A stretch of DNA of 64,000 nt from Fomes fomentarius (Eukaryota > Basidiomycota > Agaricomycetes > Polyporales > Polyporaceae): positions 1,798,001 through 1,862,000 of the forward strand of contig JABYQN010000002.1 in assembly GCA_022606135.1 (NCBI GenBank), given 5' to 3'. The position numbers and the translations under genes were made by a program. Under the pieces are notes generated by a model. It worked only from the letters and a program-made list of their open reading frames with translations. It did not search any database and had not been told where the DNA came from. How positions within the stretch are numbered: the stretch's first letter is position 1; the number at the start of each line of letters is the position of its first letter. Shown piece after piece: positions 39,881 through 50,204 of this stretch.

Positions 39881-40135
39881 CAGCTTCGCGCATTCATCGA
39901 TGATCTGAACACGAAACGCGCAGCACTAGATCCGACTGGCAACGGCATACAAACCACTATATCACGACTGTTGTGGAAGTGGGCAGGAGCCGTACTTGTC
40001 ACAGCGACCGTGCCCATTGGCCACAAGAAGCGAACTGCGAAGAATTCAGAGCACTGGAATACTGCTACACCGTTGGCGCGCCAGAGGTTTGTTCGCACGT
40101 TCTGAATCGAACTGCTTAACCCTCCTACTCTCGAT

Positions 40136-40969
40136 GCTGCCTCAAGAACCAGCTGGCGCCACCGGTTCCGGCCCTTTGCGCGTTCCTCGCGAAACACAAG
40201 GCACCCACCACCACTACGCTAATTGTGCTAGTGCTTCGGACGATCATGCTCTACTGGGTGCAGGAGGTCATGGGGCCTCGCCCTGCGGATATGCCTCCTG
40301 CGTATGCGCAATCCCTACAGGAGTGGACTTGCCCTGCAAAGTGTGCAGAGGCGTCCGGACCTTCCTCACGGCCAGAGGAGGACAAGGCCTGGCAGCTCGG
40401 TGCGCGAAAGAGGAGATGTGGAGGGATACCTCCGAATGTATGCTCGGCCGGCGATCGCTACTTATGTTATCACGCCGCAGGGTCTCACTCTCACTGTAAG
40501 TCCTTCGTCCATAAATTGCATGCATTGGACTGACGGCATATATATAGGTCAGGAAGTATGATGAAGGTGCTCGAGGACCTTAACCGATGGGCACAGCATC
40601 AGCAGGAGGGCATGAAGCTCCTTCGTTGTATCAGCACCGACGATGCCAAGCTTCAGAATATCCTAGGTCTGGACTACAAATCGTATCGTCGCAGGACTGC
40701 AAGGTCAAGCTCCACTCATGAACGCAAACGCAATAAGTGCACCTATTGCCAGAGGATTCAATCGTGCAACCACGTCCGTTACCTACGCAAAACGCCATCC
40801 CAGCGACGACTGGACTGTCCTGTCGTCCTCTACGGCTTCCCGGCCCTCGCAGGTGCAGATAGCCACATCCGCACCTGTCGCGTCTGGATCAAGAATTTTT
40901 CGACCTCAACCGGGTGCCTTGGCTGGCCCTCCAGCGAAGCGTAGGAAGAGTTTATACGGAGGTGATTGA
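40136..40969 (+). pseudogene. Truncated copy: C-terminal part of the 2OG-oxygenase-like gene family at 41462-45506
   Basis: This stretch matches the last quarter of the next gene, in the same order. The segment APPVPALCAFLAKHKAPTTT followed by VLRTIMLYWVQEVMG corresponds to HLVPLIPRLRTLLAEYKQPI and RRIVLWWAQKFME there. CKVCRGVRTFL corresponds to CSHCSEARSFI, and after a phase-matched intron (about 40497-40549) VRKYDEGAR..RWAQHQQEGMKLL corresponds to VTIVDRIYVPLRWRHYYAQGRELL. Both end in a short basic tail (here PPAKRRKSLYGGD). The N-terminal oxygenase part is missing and at least three frame changes occur (near 40340, 40440 and 40690), so it is most likely a decayed tandem copy. Sequence divergence from the neighbour is large, so the duplication, or import of a relative, is old. 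Confidence 0.65.
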
Positions 40970-41461
40970 CCTGACGTGATCATCATATTGTTCTCCATGA
41001 CTCTGGGGATAGCACGGTCGATTGACGTGCTCAATCTGGATCTTCTTGCTGTAGTACGATGTCCGTAATGATTGTAGCTCGCTTGCGGACCCTTTGTAGC
41101 ATATAGTACATGTGCTGATGCTCACAAGTTCTTGAATGAAGGGGCGTGGTAGATGCTCCGCCTTCAAGGGAATGTCTCCCTGCGATCACTGGTTAGTCTG
41201 GGACAAGCCAGCAAGAACGGCTAGTGACTCGGTGCTGCAGACTGGCACGGAGTCGGGTGTTCAAAAATTGTGTTGACACCAAACACGATCACGTGGGTTG
41301 CTGTTACCGCGCTAGCCAGCGCTAGACGCGTCACTGCAGCTTTACAGTACCGTGAAGTTTGTTCTTCTACTTGCTTTTACTCTCGAACTCTGTTGACAGT
41401 CAAAGTCACACTACGGTCTCCAGGTAATACAGGACATACTTTTGCTGTCAACTCCCTCATC
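40970..41461. other. Intergenic, no gene recognised
   Basis: About 490 bp between the truncated copy and the full-length gene. It should contain the promoter of the latter. No elements recognised. Confidence 0.45.
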
Positions 41462-44400
41462 ATGGACTTCGCTTCGTCTCAGGTACACACGCCGAGTAGA
41501 ACATCAGTCGTCTACCGACGGCGGGTCAAAATCGCACCCACGCACCCAAGTTTACCTGGACAGGTATCGGGCGACCACTGTCTGCACGGTGACAGACAGC
41601 ATTACACAGGCTCACGACAACATAGGCATGATCGATCCTGTGTACGGGAGAATATCCGGAGATATCTGCGTAGGTGTCTCGTTATGTCTTGACGATCAAG
41701 TAATAACCCAGTTTGGATAGAGCGACCTCGAACGGCTCCTTGCTCAGGATATTAAGTCCTCTGGCTCCTTTTCGTTTTGCCGTAGCTATGACGACGCGCC
41801 GAACCCAATCTTACACATCAACGGTTTGGGAGCCATCGGCCTACCGCTCAACGAACGGGAAGCGAAAGCAATGAAAGAGCGCGATGCGCCGCCCGGTACG
41901 GCTGTTGACGGCTATTGGGAGTTTGACGCCAGTCAAGTAAGTGTTTGTTTGGAGTAGAAATGTGCGTGATCTACTAATGTGCTGCTAGGTTACTATGAAG
42001 CACAGGGCGTGGCCGGTATTTTTGGATGGGATGATGCGAGACATCTGTGATGTTATGGACATCGGTCTCTCTCGGATTCGCCCTCGTTGCAACATATGCA
42101 AAGTTGTGCTGCTTGAGGCAGGTGGCAGGTAAGAGAGTTCAACCACGCACGTCGCTCGACGAGTAACTCACCTACCTCAGTATGCCAGCCCAGATGGTGT
42201 AAGTATTGACTCATATGGCCGTCAAGTCTTAACCTGTCCTGATGGAAATCATCGCAGAAACGAGAGTTCGGACGGAACATTCGCAAAAGGAGTCATCCTC
42301 CTCCCGTCTGAGTCCCCTGGCGGCGTCGTGTGCGTGTCGCATGGTGTCCTGGGCCACGAGTATGATTGTAGCGCGGACAGCTTGACAAACACCACCGTCA
42401 TTGCATGGTTCACGGGTATACAGCCCGAGGTCAAGCCAATCACAAGTGGGTATCGTCTTGCTCTTGCCTTCGACCTTGTCCAGACCACTCGAACCGCTCC
42501 GCCAAGGCTTCAAACCGAGACAAAAGTCCTTCGAGTATTCTGTCGTCCTGGAAGGAGCGCGTTCGGGCCGGAGCGTGCGATACTCCCAGGAAAATCCTTT
42601 ATGTTTTCGACGAGCAGTATCCCGGTTACGAGTTGGGCAAGAGTGCGCTCACAGGACGTGACTACCATATCACAACGCTGTTGGAGGACGTCGCCTGTCC
42701 CCTCGGCTTCCGCATTGGGCTTGCGGACTGGAGCTGCCGCGTCAGCTATCCCGAACTTGACTATGACGGAAGTGATTGGTATGGAGACTATCAAGAGACA
42801 GGCCTAGAAGAACCAGAGACCTATTTCGGAGTTGAGAATCTCGTTGATTTAGATGGGAACCTCATCCTTCGACACCTAGACTACGATGGTTTCACGGCGG
42901 TCCCTGCGGACATCGAGGATGATATCAGAGAGGACCTCGAAGAGGGTCCTACCAGTAAGATTTCTGAATCTGAATGCGTTGTAAATGCTGAACATGATGT
43001 ACTCTGGTGCTACCAGATGAACTGAGAGGTGAGTAGGTGTCACACCTCACGTCAATGGATTGGGATGAAACTTGATGACAGAGGAAAGACGGACGGTTCT
43101 CGTGATTTGGCCTCGGACAACGCATCTTGAAATCCTACATGGAGGGGTCGAGTCTGCCTTTCGCTACGCTTGTATGCACATGAGGACGTCAAAAACCTCG
43201 GTGCCCACCGAGGAGGAGACGGAACTTGTCGAGTTCATGCTCAACCACGCTCAGTCACTGTCCGCGCACCCAACTGCAGCTACGGAGGCGATATGCACTG
43301 CCGCCATCAGGTGGAATGACCCCGCGTTATGGGCTCGAGCCCTTGACGACGGTACTCACGACGATCACGAGAACATGTCACGCCTCTGGTGCACGCAGAT
43401 GGCAGACGGCATCAAAACCTTTGGGTTTCCGCGTGTGCGAACATAGTATGTGCAAATATGAAGTTCAATAGTTTTGATCCGGAACTCACATTGGGTGTAG
43501 CATCGAGAAAGTCTTCAACAAATCCGGATCTAGCAGTGTGGTCCTTATATTGTTGGACAAGCTCGCAGATTTGACGGACGGCCCCACACACAGCCTTGTT
43601 CCCGAGAACTGGATTGTAGAACAGCGAACAAAGCAGTTCCGGACCCTGAAGCGGCCGACTGAGGCGATGTATGCATTTCTCACCCTATGCGCCGTCAAGC
43701 ATGGAGGCATCGAATTTTTGGAGGATACGTGAGCACTTTATGCAGTAGAATGTCAATGACTCCGCAGGCTCACGGCCGAGCTCTATTCAGGGTTTTGCCC
43801 CAGATCAAGAAGCTCCTCAACGGTGACTCTCTCCTCCAGTACGCTGTCTGCCTCTTTCGCACCAACGACATCCCAGAGGAACATCGCGGTCGTCTTTCGC
43901 AAGACCTCCTTTCCACTGCCGTCTGCGAAGTCAAGTTCTACGACGTTATCCCATATAAACCGAAGTCAAATAAACCCTCAGTGTTACCTCCACGTCACAT
44001 AGACGAGACGACAAACCCAGAGCAGCAGTACAGTCGGCAGAGGGATCGGGCCAAATTGTGGATTACCAGTTGTCTGGACCTCGGTGCCGATGACCTCGTG
44101 CGAACCCTTGTGAAGAAGCTCGTCAGCAACACTCCCGAACAACCCGTAGAAGTCTTAAAATCTCGCGCCCGCGAGGTTCTTCTCCCTCTCATCGCGTCCC
44201 TTAGCCGAACCATATCCGCACGTCCCGACCGACCTATCCCGGGCTTGGATTCGCTCTGCATCTTTGCATCGGTCACCTACTTGAAGTCCGTGGACGCTGA
44301 TCCGAAATGCCTGAAAGTATCCCAGATGAAGCAGATCATATACGCTTTCCTGGTAGCTGGCCAAAGCCGGAAGTTCGTTCAAACGTGAGTCCCGCAACCT

Positions 44401-45506
44401 GCTAGCGGTAATATCCTCATGAACAGCGCCCTCCTACCAGGGTGGTGCCGCGGCTAGAGGCTTTAAAGCTCGACAGTGCACAGATACGCACACTCGCGGT
44501 ACAGCTGGGTACTCGACGTGACTCTTTTCACTCGGTCGAAGGCGAGCTGAAGGCCGCACTTGCTCGCCTCGTCATGAAATTCAGTACTACCATGATGGAG
44601 GAATTTCGCGAAGGTTCCGCCGATTCGACGCTGGACGCCGTCAAGTTTTGCTTGAAGTTCGGCGTACCGGAGGCGTGTCCATCCATTCTGGACACCTTCC
44701 TGCAATCAATGTCTCGCCAGGTGGATGCGCACCTTGTTCCTCTCATACCCCGACTTCGTACCCTTCTTGCGGAGTACAAGCAGCCGATCTCGTCAAAACA
44801 CTTTGCCCCCATCTTCCGTCGGATCGTCCTCTGGTGGGCACAGAAGTTCATGGAAATTCGTCCTACCTCTGTCGATGAAGTCAGCGATGAAGTCCGTCGA
44901 GTTCTACTCACGAGTCGATGGACGTGTAGCTGCTCGCACTGCAGCGAGGCACGGTCCTTCATCTCGTCTCCCGGTCCTAGGTCAAGCCAGGAATGGCATG
45001 ACGTCGAGGTGCAGACGGCTCAGCATGTTACGAGATTCCTGCGAGACTCCGCCGCTATACTCGCCTGCGCAGCTTTCACTCGAGCTACTTCCAATCGAGC
45101 TAGTCGCCGTGGAACAGGCACTTTTACGGTAAGTCATTGACCACTTAACATCAGCTCTACCAGTAATACTGAACTCTCCCATTTCGCGCCACTATAGGTT
45201 ACCATAGTGGACCGTATTTACGTGCCGCTCAGGTGGAGGCACTACTATGCGCAGGGTAGGGAACTCCTGGACAGTGTCAGTAGTGATCCTGCAGAACTTC
45301 AGGTTATCCTTGGGTCAGACTATGCGAGGATCATGGCGATGTTAGACGGAAAAGGTGATCCTGGCGCATCCCAGCCTCAACCCAAGCCGCAGGGAGAGGC
45401 CTCTAATAGATCGACCAGCCTCAAGCGTCTGATGGCTACCCACGAAGCCTCCTCGAGCTCCAGAACTTTGGACCCCCAGCGTCCCACAAAACGCAGCAAG
45501 ACCTAG
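41462..45506 (+). CDS. Large 2OG-Fe(II) oxygenase-like protein, iron ligands apparently lost; two apparent 1-nt deletions
   Basis: A large (about 1116 aa) basidiomycete-type protein. Ten exons: 41462-41482, 41721-41936, 41989-42128, 42181-42198, 42258-43028, 43082-43445, 43501-43728, 43791-44384, 44441-45128 and 45198-45506. It begins MDFASSQ-SDLERLLAQDIK. The double-stranded beta-helix core spans about residues 80-190: VVLLEAGGSMPAQMVNESSD, KGVILLPSESPGGVVCVSHG and IQPEVKPITSGYRLALAFDL. In active relatives the first and last of these carry H-x-D and a distal His; here the aligned residues appear to be Q-x-V and Pro, while the 2OG-binding Arg (SGYR) stays. The rest is a helical region ending in a basic tail (PTKRSKT). 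Two frame breaks (about 42530 and 43005) each need one added base, and the exon sum (3349) plus 2 is a multiple of three. Intron 1 is 238 bp, long for this genome. The function is unknown. Confidence 0.65.
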
Positions 45507-45665
45507 AGACCGAGTTCGATAGTAGTGAATCTCGCTTGACCGTACCATTAATCCTATACACTTAGTCCAACATGCGGCTCCGTCTCACCAGCGAGGATCG
45601 CTACCAATGCACACGCACGATTATATGCGAAGAAAGCGATGGATGGTATATACCAACTCCTTACG

Positions 45666-47563
45666 CTATGATGTCCGCATCTCGACGTCTTCACCATTCG
45701 CGTCCACAACGATCGTCTCACGTTGCTCGGCATCCTCTTCCTTAATTGACTGCTCCGTAGGTTCCGCACTACTCGTCTTCGCCTTCTTGCGGTGGCGATG
45801 TACCATAACCGATGACGCTGTTGGGTCGTCGTAGCTGAGGCAGAGCGATCAGTCAGACATCCCCAAGCACCAGCGCGGAAGAGCAGACATTTTTATGACA
45901 TGTAGAATGAATCCGGCTGAACCCGACGCGTTCATCATTGGATGAGTGCGCCCAGGAAGGATCTGCTGTCGACGTCAGCGATGACAATCATACACACTCA
46001 GGAAATTACTGTACCTGATATCGACGTAGGAAGCCTTCTGTAACCGTCGGACCCAGGTATCCTGGCAGATCTCGTAATTGATTTTGTAAATTTGTTACGA
46101 CCTACAAAGTTCATGAGTGGCGTCGACGGCGTAGCTAGCATATCAAATTACCTGTACATGAGGACTATGGACAACTATAGATGCCGAGCCTCCTAGATAT
46201 GGGAATACCTTGTTGATGATCGAGAAAGGATCATATTGGCTAGCTACGAGCAGGCTACGGTGCTCGTCAGTACACTGACGACCATAAGCGATTGACCCGG
46301 AAAAGCCCACCCGTCAAATTCGCCGGAGAAGAGCTCTTCTCTATGTTGCATGAGCGCGTCTGATGTGACCTTCCGCTTGTTCAGCCTTGTACGCTGTCCG
46401 TCCGACTTGAACTTGCCAGATGGAGGCTCGGTAGAAGCAATTACTGAGCTATTCGTTAGAATCGTCAACATAGAATACAGAACCGCGACTTACTAGGCGT
46501 ATACTCTTCATCTGCAGTGGCCCAGTTGAGTGAGGACATTATTGACGTTACCTCCTTACGGAAATTCATGTGGACCATGACTGGGTATGCTGGAGGTGAG
46601 TCGACGTCGCATATGGTAATGAGACGTCCTTGTCCTACACAGGTGAATGTTCTGAGCCGGGTCCCATTGGTGCGTGCGAAGCATGTACATACCTCCGAGA
46701 CGGTCCAAAACTGCGGATACCACTACTCCCGATGCGTCATCTACGACGAGGTATCTCCCGCCGGGGCGAACATTGGCGAGATTAAGCATCTGCGCTAGGG
46801 CGTCTGGCCGAATATCCCGAAGCCGATTCTGGTCCTTGTTGAACCAGTAGTCGCATACATTGAACATTGTCGGTTCGAGGACAGAGAAGGACTTCGAGTA
46901 TCTGCCCCTTGGTCAGACGGAGCTTCACGCCGGCATAACGAAAGACGCACTTCGCCTCCTTCCTCTTCTTGTACTTCTCCTTACTATACTCCGTCTTGAG
47001 CTGGTAATTCGCATGCTGCTCAATCTGCTTTTTGATGATTTCCTACAGCGCCGTGCGTCAAGAGAAAGTCGACTTGCCTAGCACTCTCCTCACCGATGCA
47101 TGCAATCCCGCCTTCTTCAGGGCCTCAATTTCGTCCACTGTCAACGGTTGCACGTATTGGTCGTCATTTATTAGCTCGTTTGTCGCCTCCGTGTCCTCTG
47201 CTACGCGCGATCAGGGCACGGACACATGAACAGCGCGAGGTTCATACCTACTTCGTGCATCGGGCGGGGCGGGAGCACCCTCAGCTTCTTCTCCACAATC
47301 TCATATGTGAGTCCGTATGGTTGTCCAGCAAGTTCGCTGCTGGGAAAAGACCCAAACTTTCCAAGATGTATCGTCCTGTATAGAGGTCAGACGAGCAGCC
47401 CTAGCCCGGGTGAAACTCACGCGCACGCGTTGTTCTCGAGCTTGATGGTGCGTATGTCGCCGCTCGGGATCTTGAGGAGGACGGTGTGCCCCATCTGGAT
47501 CGTCTCCTCACGGGAGCTGACGGATGCATAGTGGGGTTGGGAAGGTCCTTCGCCAACGTCCAT
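45666..47563 (-). CDS. TRM6: tRNA (adenine-58-N1)-methyltransferase non-catalytic subunit Trm6/Gcd10
   Basis: The tRNA-binding partner of Trm61 in the nuclear complex that makes m1A58, needed for initiator tRNA stability. 461 aa in eleven exons: 47421-47563, 47248-47375, 47094-47197, 46951-47042, 46693-46901, 46494-46634, 46311-46443, 46152-46254, 46015-46101, 45889-45965 and 45666-45834. Family hallmarks in order are GHTVLLKIPSGDIRTIKLE, HLGKFGSFPSSELAGQPYGL, then KRKEAKYSKSFSVLEPTMFN, then ANVRPGGRYLVVDDASGVVV (Rossmann segment without a working SAM site in this subunit), HREELFSGEFDGLLVASQYD, RTHPMMNASGSAGFILHVIK, and an acidic tail. The donor of the last intron is GTCTGC, atypical, chosen because it alone gives the frame leading to YDDPTASS. 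It is divergent from the UCS chaperone, with only 95 bp between start codons. Confidence 0.9.
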
Positions 47564-47658
47564 GGCGGGGAAGAGGAACTGAACAGAGAAAAGAGATCGA
47601 GATCTGCGCGCGCATTTCACGCAAACGAGCACGTGCGCTCCCCGACATCGCTTCCGCC
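47564..47658. promoter_or_regulatory. 95-bp bidirectional promoter, TRM6 / UCS chaperone
   Basis: The two divergent ATGs are 95 bp apart, so the 5' leaders must be very short or overlap the opposite gene. The sequence is purine-rich in the middle (GAACAGAGAAAAGAGATCGAG) and has no TATA box. Shared control of tRNA modification and myosin folding genes is possible but untested. Confidence 0.6.
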
Positions 47659-49803
47659 ATGTCCGCCGACTCTGCCCTCGCCGCCCTCAATGCCAACACC
47701 GATGACCCCGCCAATGCCCTCGACGCTGTGCTCAAGAAGACACAGGACAACTCTTGGCGAGGGTTCGCTCCAGATGAACTCTGCACTCTCCTTTCCGCGT
47801 TCCTGCCCACTTATCCAGCAACGGTGCACACGAAGGGCTATCTTGTCCTCTCTGCCTATTGCCAGCTACTTCGCGCAAAGACGGCGAACCCGGATGAGGG
47901 TACTCAGTCGATAACGCGCACGTTTGAGATCCCTGTGACTGCGCGAATAGCGGACACGCAGGAGAACGAGGCACTCGCTGGGCTCACATTCCTCTCCGCA
48001 CTCTTCGATGTCGATCATCTTTCGGCCTGCGCCATCTTCCAACACGACGGTACGCTCGAGGCAATCATGGATACCCTCGACCTATTTTCCAAATCAATCG
48101 CGAACGATCTCGCTGTTGCGCATCTGCTAGGTCGTGCCGCAGGACACAAGCCTTGTCGTAGGCTCTTCGAGGCGGACCATCGGAACTGGCTGGAGTGGAA
48201 GTCTCGTCAAAAGGGCAATGCCGAAGTACGTGCTGCTGCGGCAGTCGCGATAGTCAAGCTGGTGCGGGGATCGAGCGCAGACGCGGGCGAGGCGGGCGGG
48301 ACCCCCGAGCAGCCTACGATGGGAGACGACGAACTAGCCACGCTCATGAAGGGCCTAGTTCTAGACACGGGTGCGCCTTCGTCTTTGAGCGACGCGGTGG
48401 AGGGACTTGCATATATCAGCACCAACCCTGCAATCAAGGAGACGCTCTCCAAAGACTCTGCCTTCCTCCAACGGCTCTTCGCTCTCGTCCCCAAGCGCAA
48501 GGGCGCTGCTGCTGAATCCCTTGGAGACTCAGCCGCGTCTCCTTTGTACGGTACTGTCCTCATCATATCAAATCTATGTGCCTATCGTACTCGCTTGTCC
48601 GCGGAGGAGGCTCAAATAGTAAAGTTAAGACGCATGGCGAAGGCGAAGTCCGCAGGCCAGTCGCAGAACCAATCCACTGAGGAGGAGTCTGACCCGCTTG
48701 ACGACGACGAGCATGTCAAAGAGCGGGGCCGAAGATTGATCAACGTAGGCGGGATGGAGGCACTGACTTCAGCGGTGCGTGCCACCGATAGTCGCGCCGT
48801 CAGGGCCGTCGTCGGCAAGGCCATCCTCAACCTTGTCGAGGATAAGGAGAATCGAGGCAAAGTGCTCCAAGCTGGAGGCGCGAAGGCACTGCAGACCATA
48901 GTCCACGCAATCCTCCCGCCGGCGAAGGCTTCTGACTCAAAGAAAGTACCACAGATTGATAAAGATGACTTCGAGCCAATCCAAGCCTTGGCGAAACTCG
49001 CAATCACCTCTGCGCCTGTCCAAGTTTTCGGTCCCAACGAAGGCGCGATATACGATGTCATCCGTCCATTCTCCCTCATGGTCACGCATCCGAACGCGTC
49101 GTTATTGCAACGCTTTGAAGCCATGATGGCGCTCACCAACCTCTCTTCTCATGGCCCTGAAGCCGCCTCTCGAATCGCGCGCGCGGACGGCTTGACGAAC
49201 AAGGTCGAGCTTCTCATGCTGGAGGACCATACACTGGTCCGTCGTGCCGCGACTGAGCTCGTCTGCAACCTTATCGCCGGGTCTGAGGAGACGTTCGATA
49301 GATGGGGCGGCGACAAGAACCAAGCCTCGAGGTCGAAGCTACAGGTCCTCGTTGCACTATGCGACGTCGAGGATCTCCCCACAAGGCTCGCCGCGTCGGG
49401 TGCGCTCGCGACACTCACCATGTCTCCGGATGCGTGCAAGTCTCTCGCGCAGCTCCAGCATGAGCGACATCGCGTATTGCCGATCCTGGGGCAGCTCATC
49501 GACCCCTCTGTCGTTGCTCGTCCAGAACCCGACGAGGGCGTCGAGGAAGACGAGGAAGAGCAGCTCGAAACCGACCCTGGGTTGGTTCATCGAGGCATTG
49601 TTTGCATCCGCAACTGGTTCATTGGGCTCCAAACCCAGGCGACGCAGATGGAGATCGCGTCCGAGGCCAACCGGGTGGGTGTTGTCCGCGCTCTTGTCGG
49701 TGCCGTCAAGGGCTGCGCGCAAACCCCGAATTCCCCGATATTGCGACCGGCGGCAGAGACTCTGAAGTGGTTACTCGGACATGGAGTGGAGATCTCTGTG
49801 TGA
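47659..49803 (+). CDS. SHE4: UCS-domain myosin chaperone (She4/Cro1/UNC-45 type)
   Basis: A 714-aa intronless gene for a UCS protein, the Hsp90-linked chaperone that folds and stabilises myosin motor domains. It is built of armadillo-like helices throughout. Recognisable stretches are CAIFQHDGTLEAIMDTLDLF, AVAHLLGRAAGHKPCRRLF, a central YGTVLIISNLCAYRTRLSAE (typical of the UCS core) followed by an acidic loop, LINVGGMEALTSAVRA, and MALTNLSSHGPEAASRI with VRRAATELVCNLIAGSEE near the C-terminus. There is no TPR domain, as expected for fungal She4/Rng3-type proteins. The ATG at 47659 (cgccATGTCC) is preferred over an in-frame ATG at 47524, which would overlap the TRM6 coding region. It lies 401 bp upstream of the class I myosin gene on the same strand, its probable client. 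Confidence 0.9.
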   Translation: MSADSALAALNANTDDPANALDAVLKKTQDNSWRGFAPDELCTLLSAFLPTYPATVHTKGYLVLSAYCQLLRAKTANPDEGTQSITRTFEIPVTARIADTQENEALAGLTFLSALFDVDHLSACAIFQHDGTLEAIMDTLDLFSKSIANDLAVAHLLGRAAGHKPCRRLFEADHRNWLEWKSRQKGNAEVRAAAAVAIVKLVRGSSADAGEAGGTPEQPTMGDDELATLMKGLVLDTGAPSSLSDAVEGLAYISTNPAIKETLSKDSAFLQRLFALVPKRKGAAAESLGDSAASPLYGTVLIISNLCAYRTRLSAEEAQIVKLRRMAKAKSAGQSQNQSTEEESDPLDDDEHVKERGRRLINVGGMEALTSAVRATDSRAVRAVVGKAILNLVEDKENRGKVLQAGGAKALQTIVHAILPPAKASDSKKVPQIDKDDFEPIQALAKLAITSAPVQVFGPNEGAIYDVIRPFSLMVTHPNASLLQRFEAMMALTNLSSHGPEAASRIARADGLTNKVELLMLEDHTLVRRAATELVCNLIAGSEETFDRWGGDKNQASRSKLQVLVALCDVEDLPTRLAASGALATLTMSPDACKSLAQLQHERHRVLPILGQLIDPSVVARPEPDEGVEEDEEEQLETDPGLVHRGIVCIRNWFIGLQTQATQMEIASEANRVGVVRALVGAVKGCAQTPNSPILRPAAETLKWLLGHGVEISV

Positions 49804-50204
49804 TTGAGCGGACGTTTGACTTCGTGTGCATGGACGCTTTGTGTGTGAGTAGGCTGAGTGTAGTACTAGATACAACAATATATGTAGATTGCAGCAAGCA
49901 TTGAAACATGGCGCACACTGTACGTCCACTGTGACATTTGGTCGAAGCGCCCGAGAGCGCAGTCGCGAGGCAAGGGCGCGGCACGCAACTCCGTCATCGC
50001 ACTTGCTACTTAAGTACCGATCTGCCTGGTTCCGCTTCATCCGGCTCTCATCTCACCTCCGCTTCTGTATGTTACTCTGCTGAAAGATCTTGGGCTCCCA
50101 GAAGGCCACCATACACAAGCGGACTATTCTAGAATTGCACGATTCCCGTTGCTCGCAGCGCTTGCTACCTACGCAACCTACGCTAGTAATCTTCCTTCGC
50201 TGTA
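49804..50204. other. Intergenic, UCS chaperone to myosin
   Basis: About 400 bp holding the chaperone 3'UTR and the myosin promoter. CT-rich sequence (CTTCCTTCGCTG) sits just before the myosin ATG. No other element recognised. Confidence 0.5.

Noticed and set aside
42530..42595. A 55-bp intron (GTATTC..CCCAG) explaining the first frame break of the 2OG-like gene
   Set aside because: Splicing there gives the wrong phase for KILYVFDEQYPGY downstream and removes residues that look coding.
43729..43769. Acceptor at CCGCAG (43761-43766) for intron 7 of the 2OG-like gene
   Set aside because: The intron would be under 40 bp and the frame would break; the acceptor at 43790 gives 62 bp and a continuous frame.
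47524..47658. N-terminal extension of the UCS chaperone from an upstream ATG
   Set aside because: It would run into the divergent TRM6 coding start, is Arg-rich and does not look like a UCS N-terminus; the ATG at 47659 has a better context.
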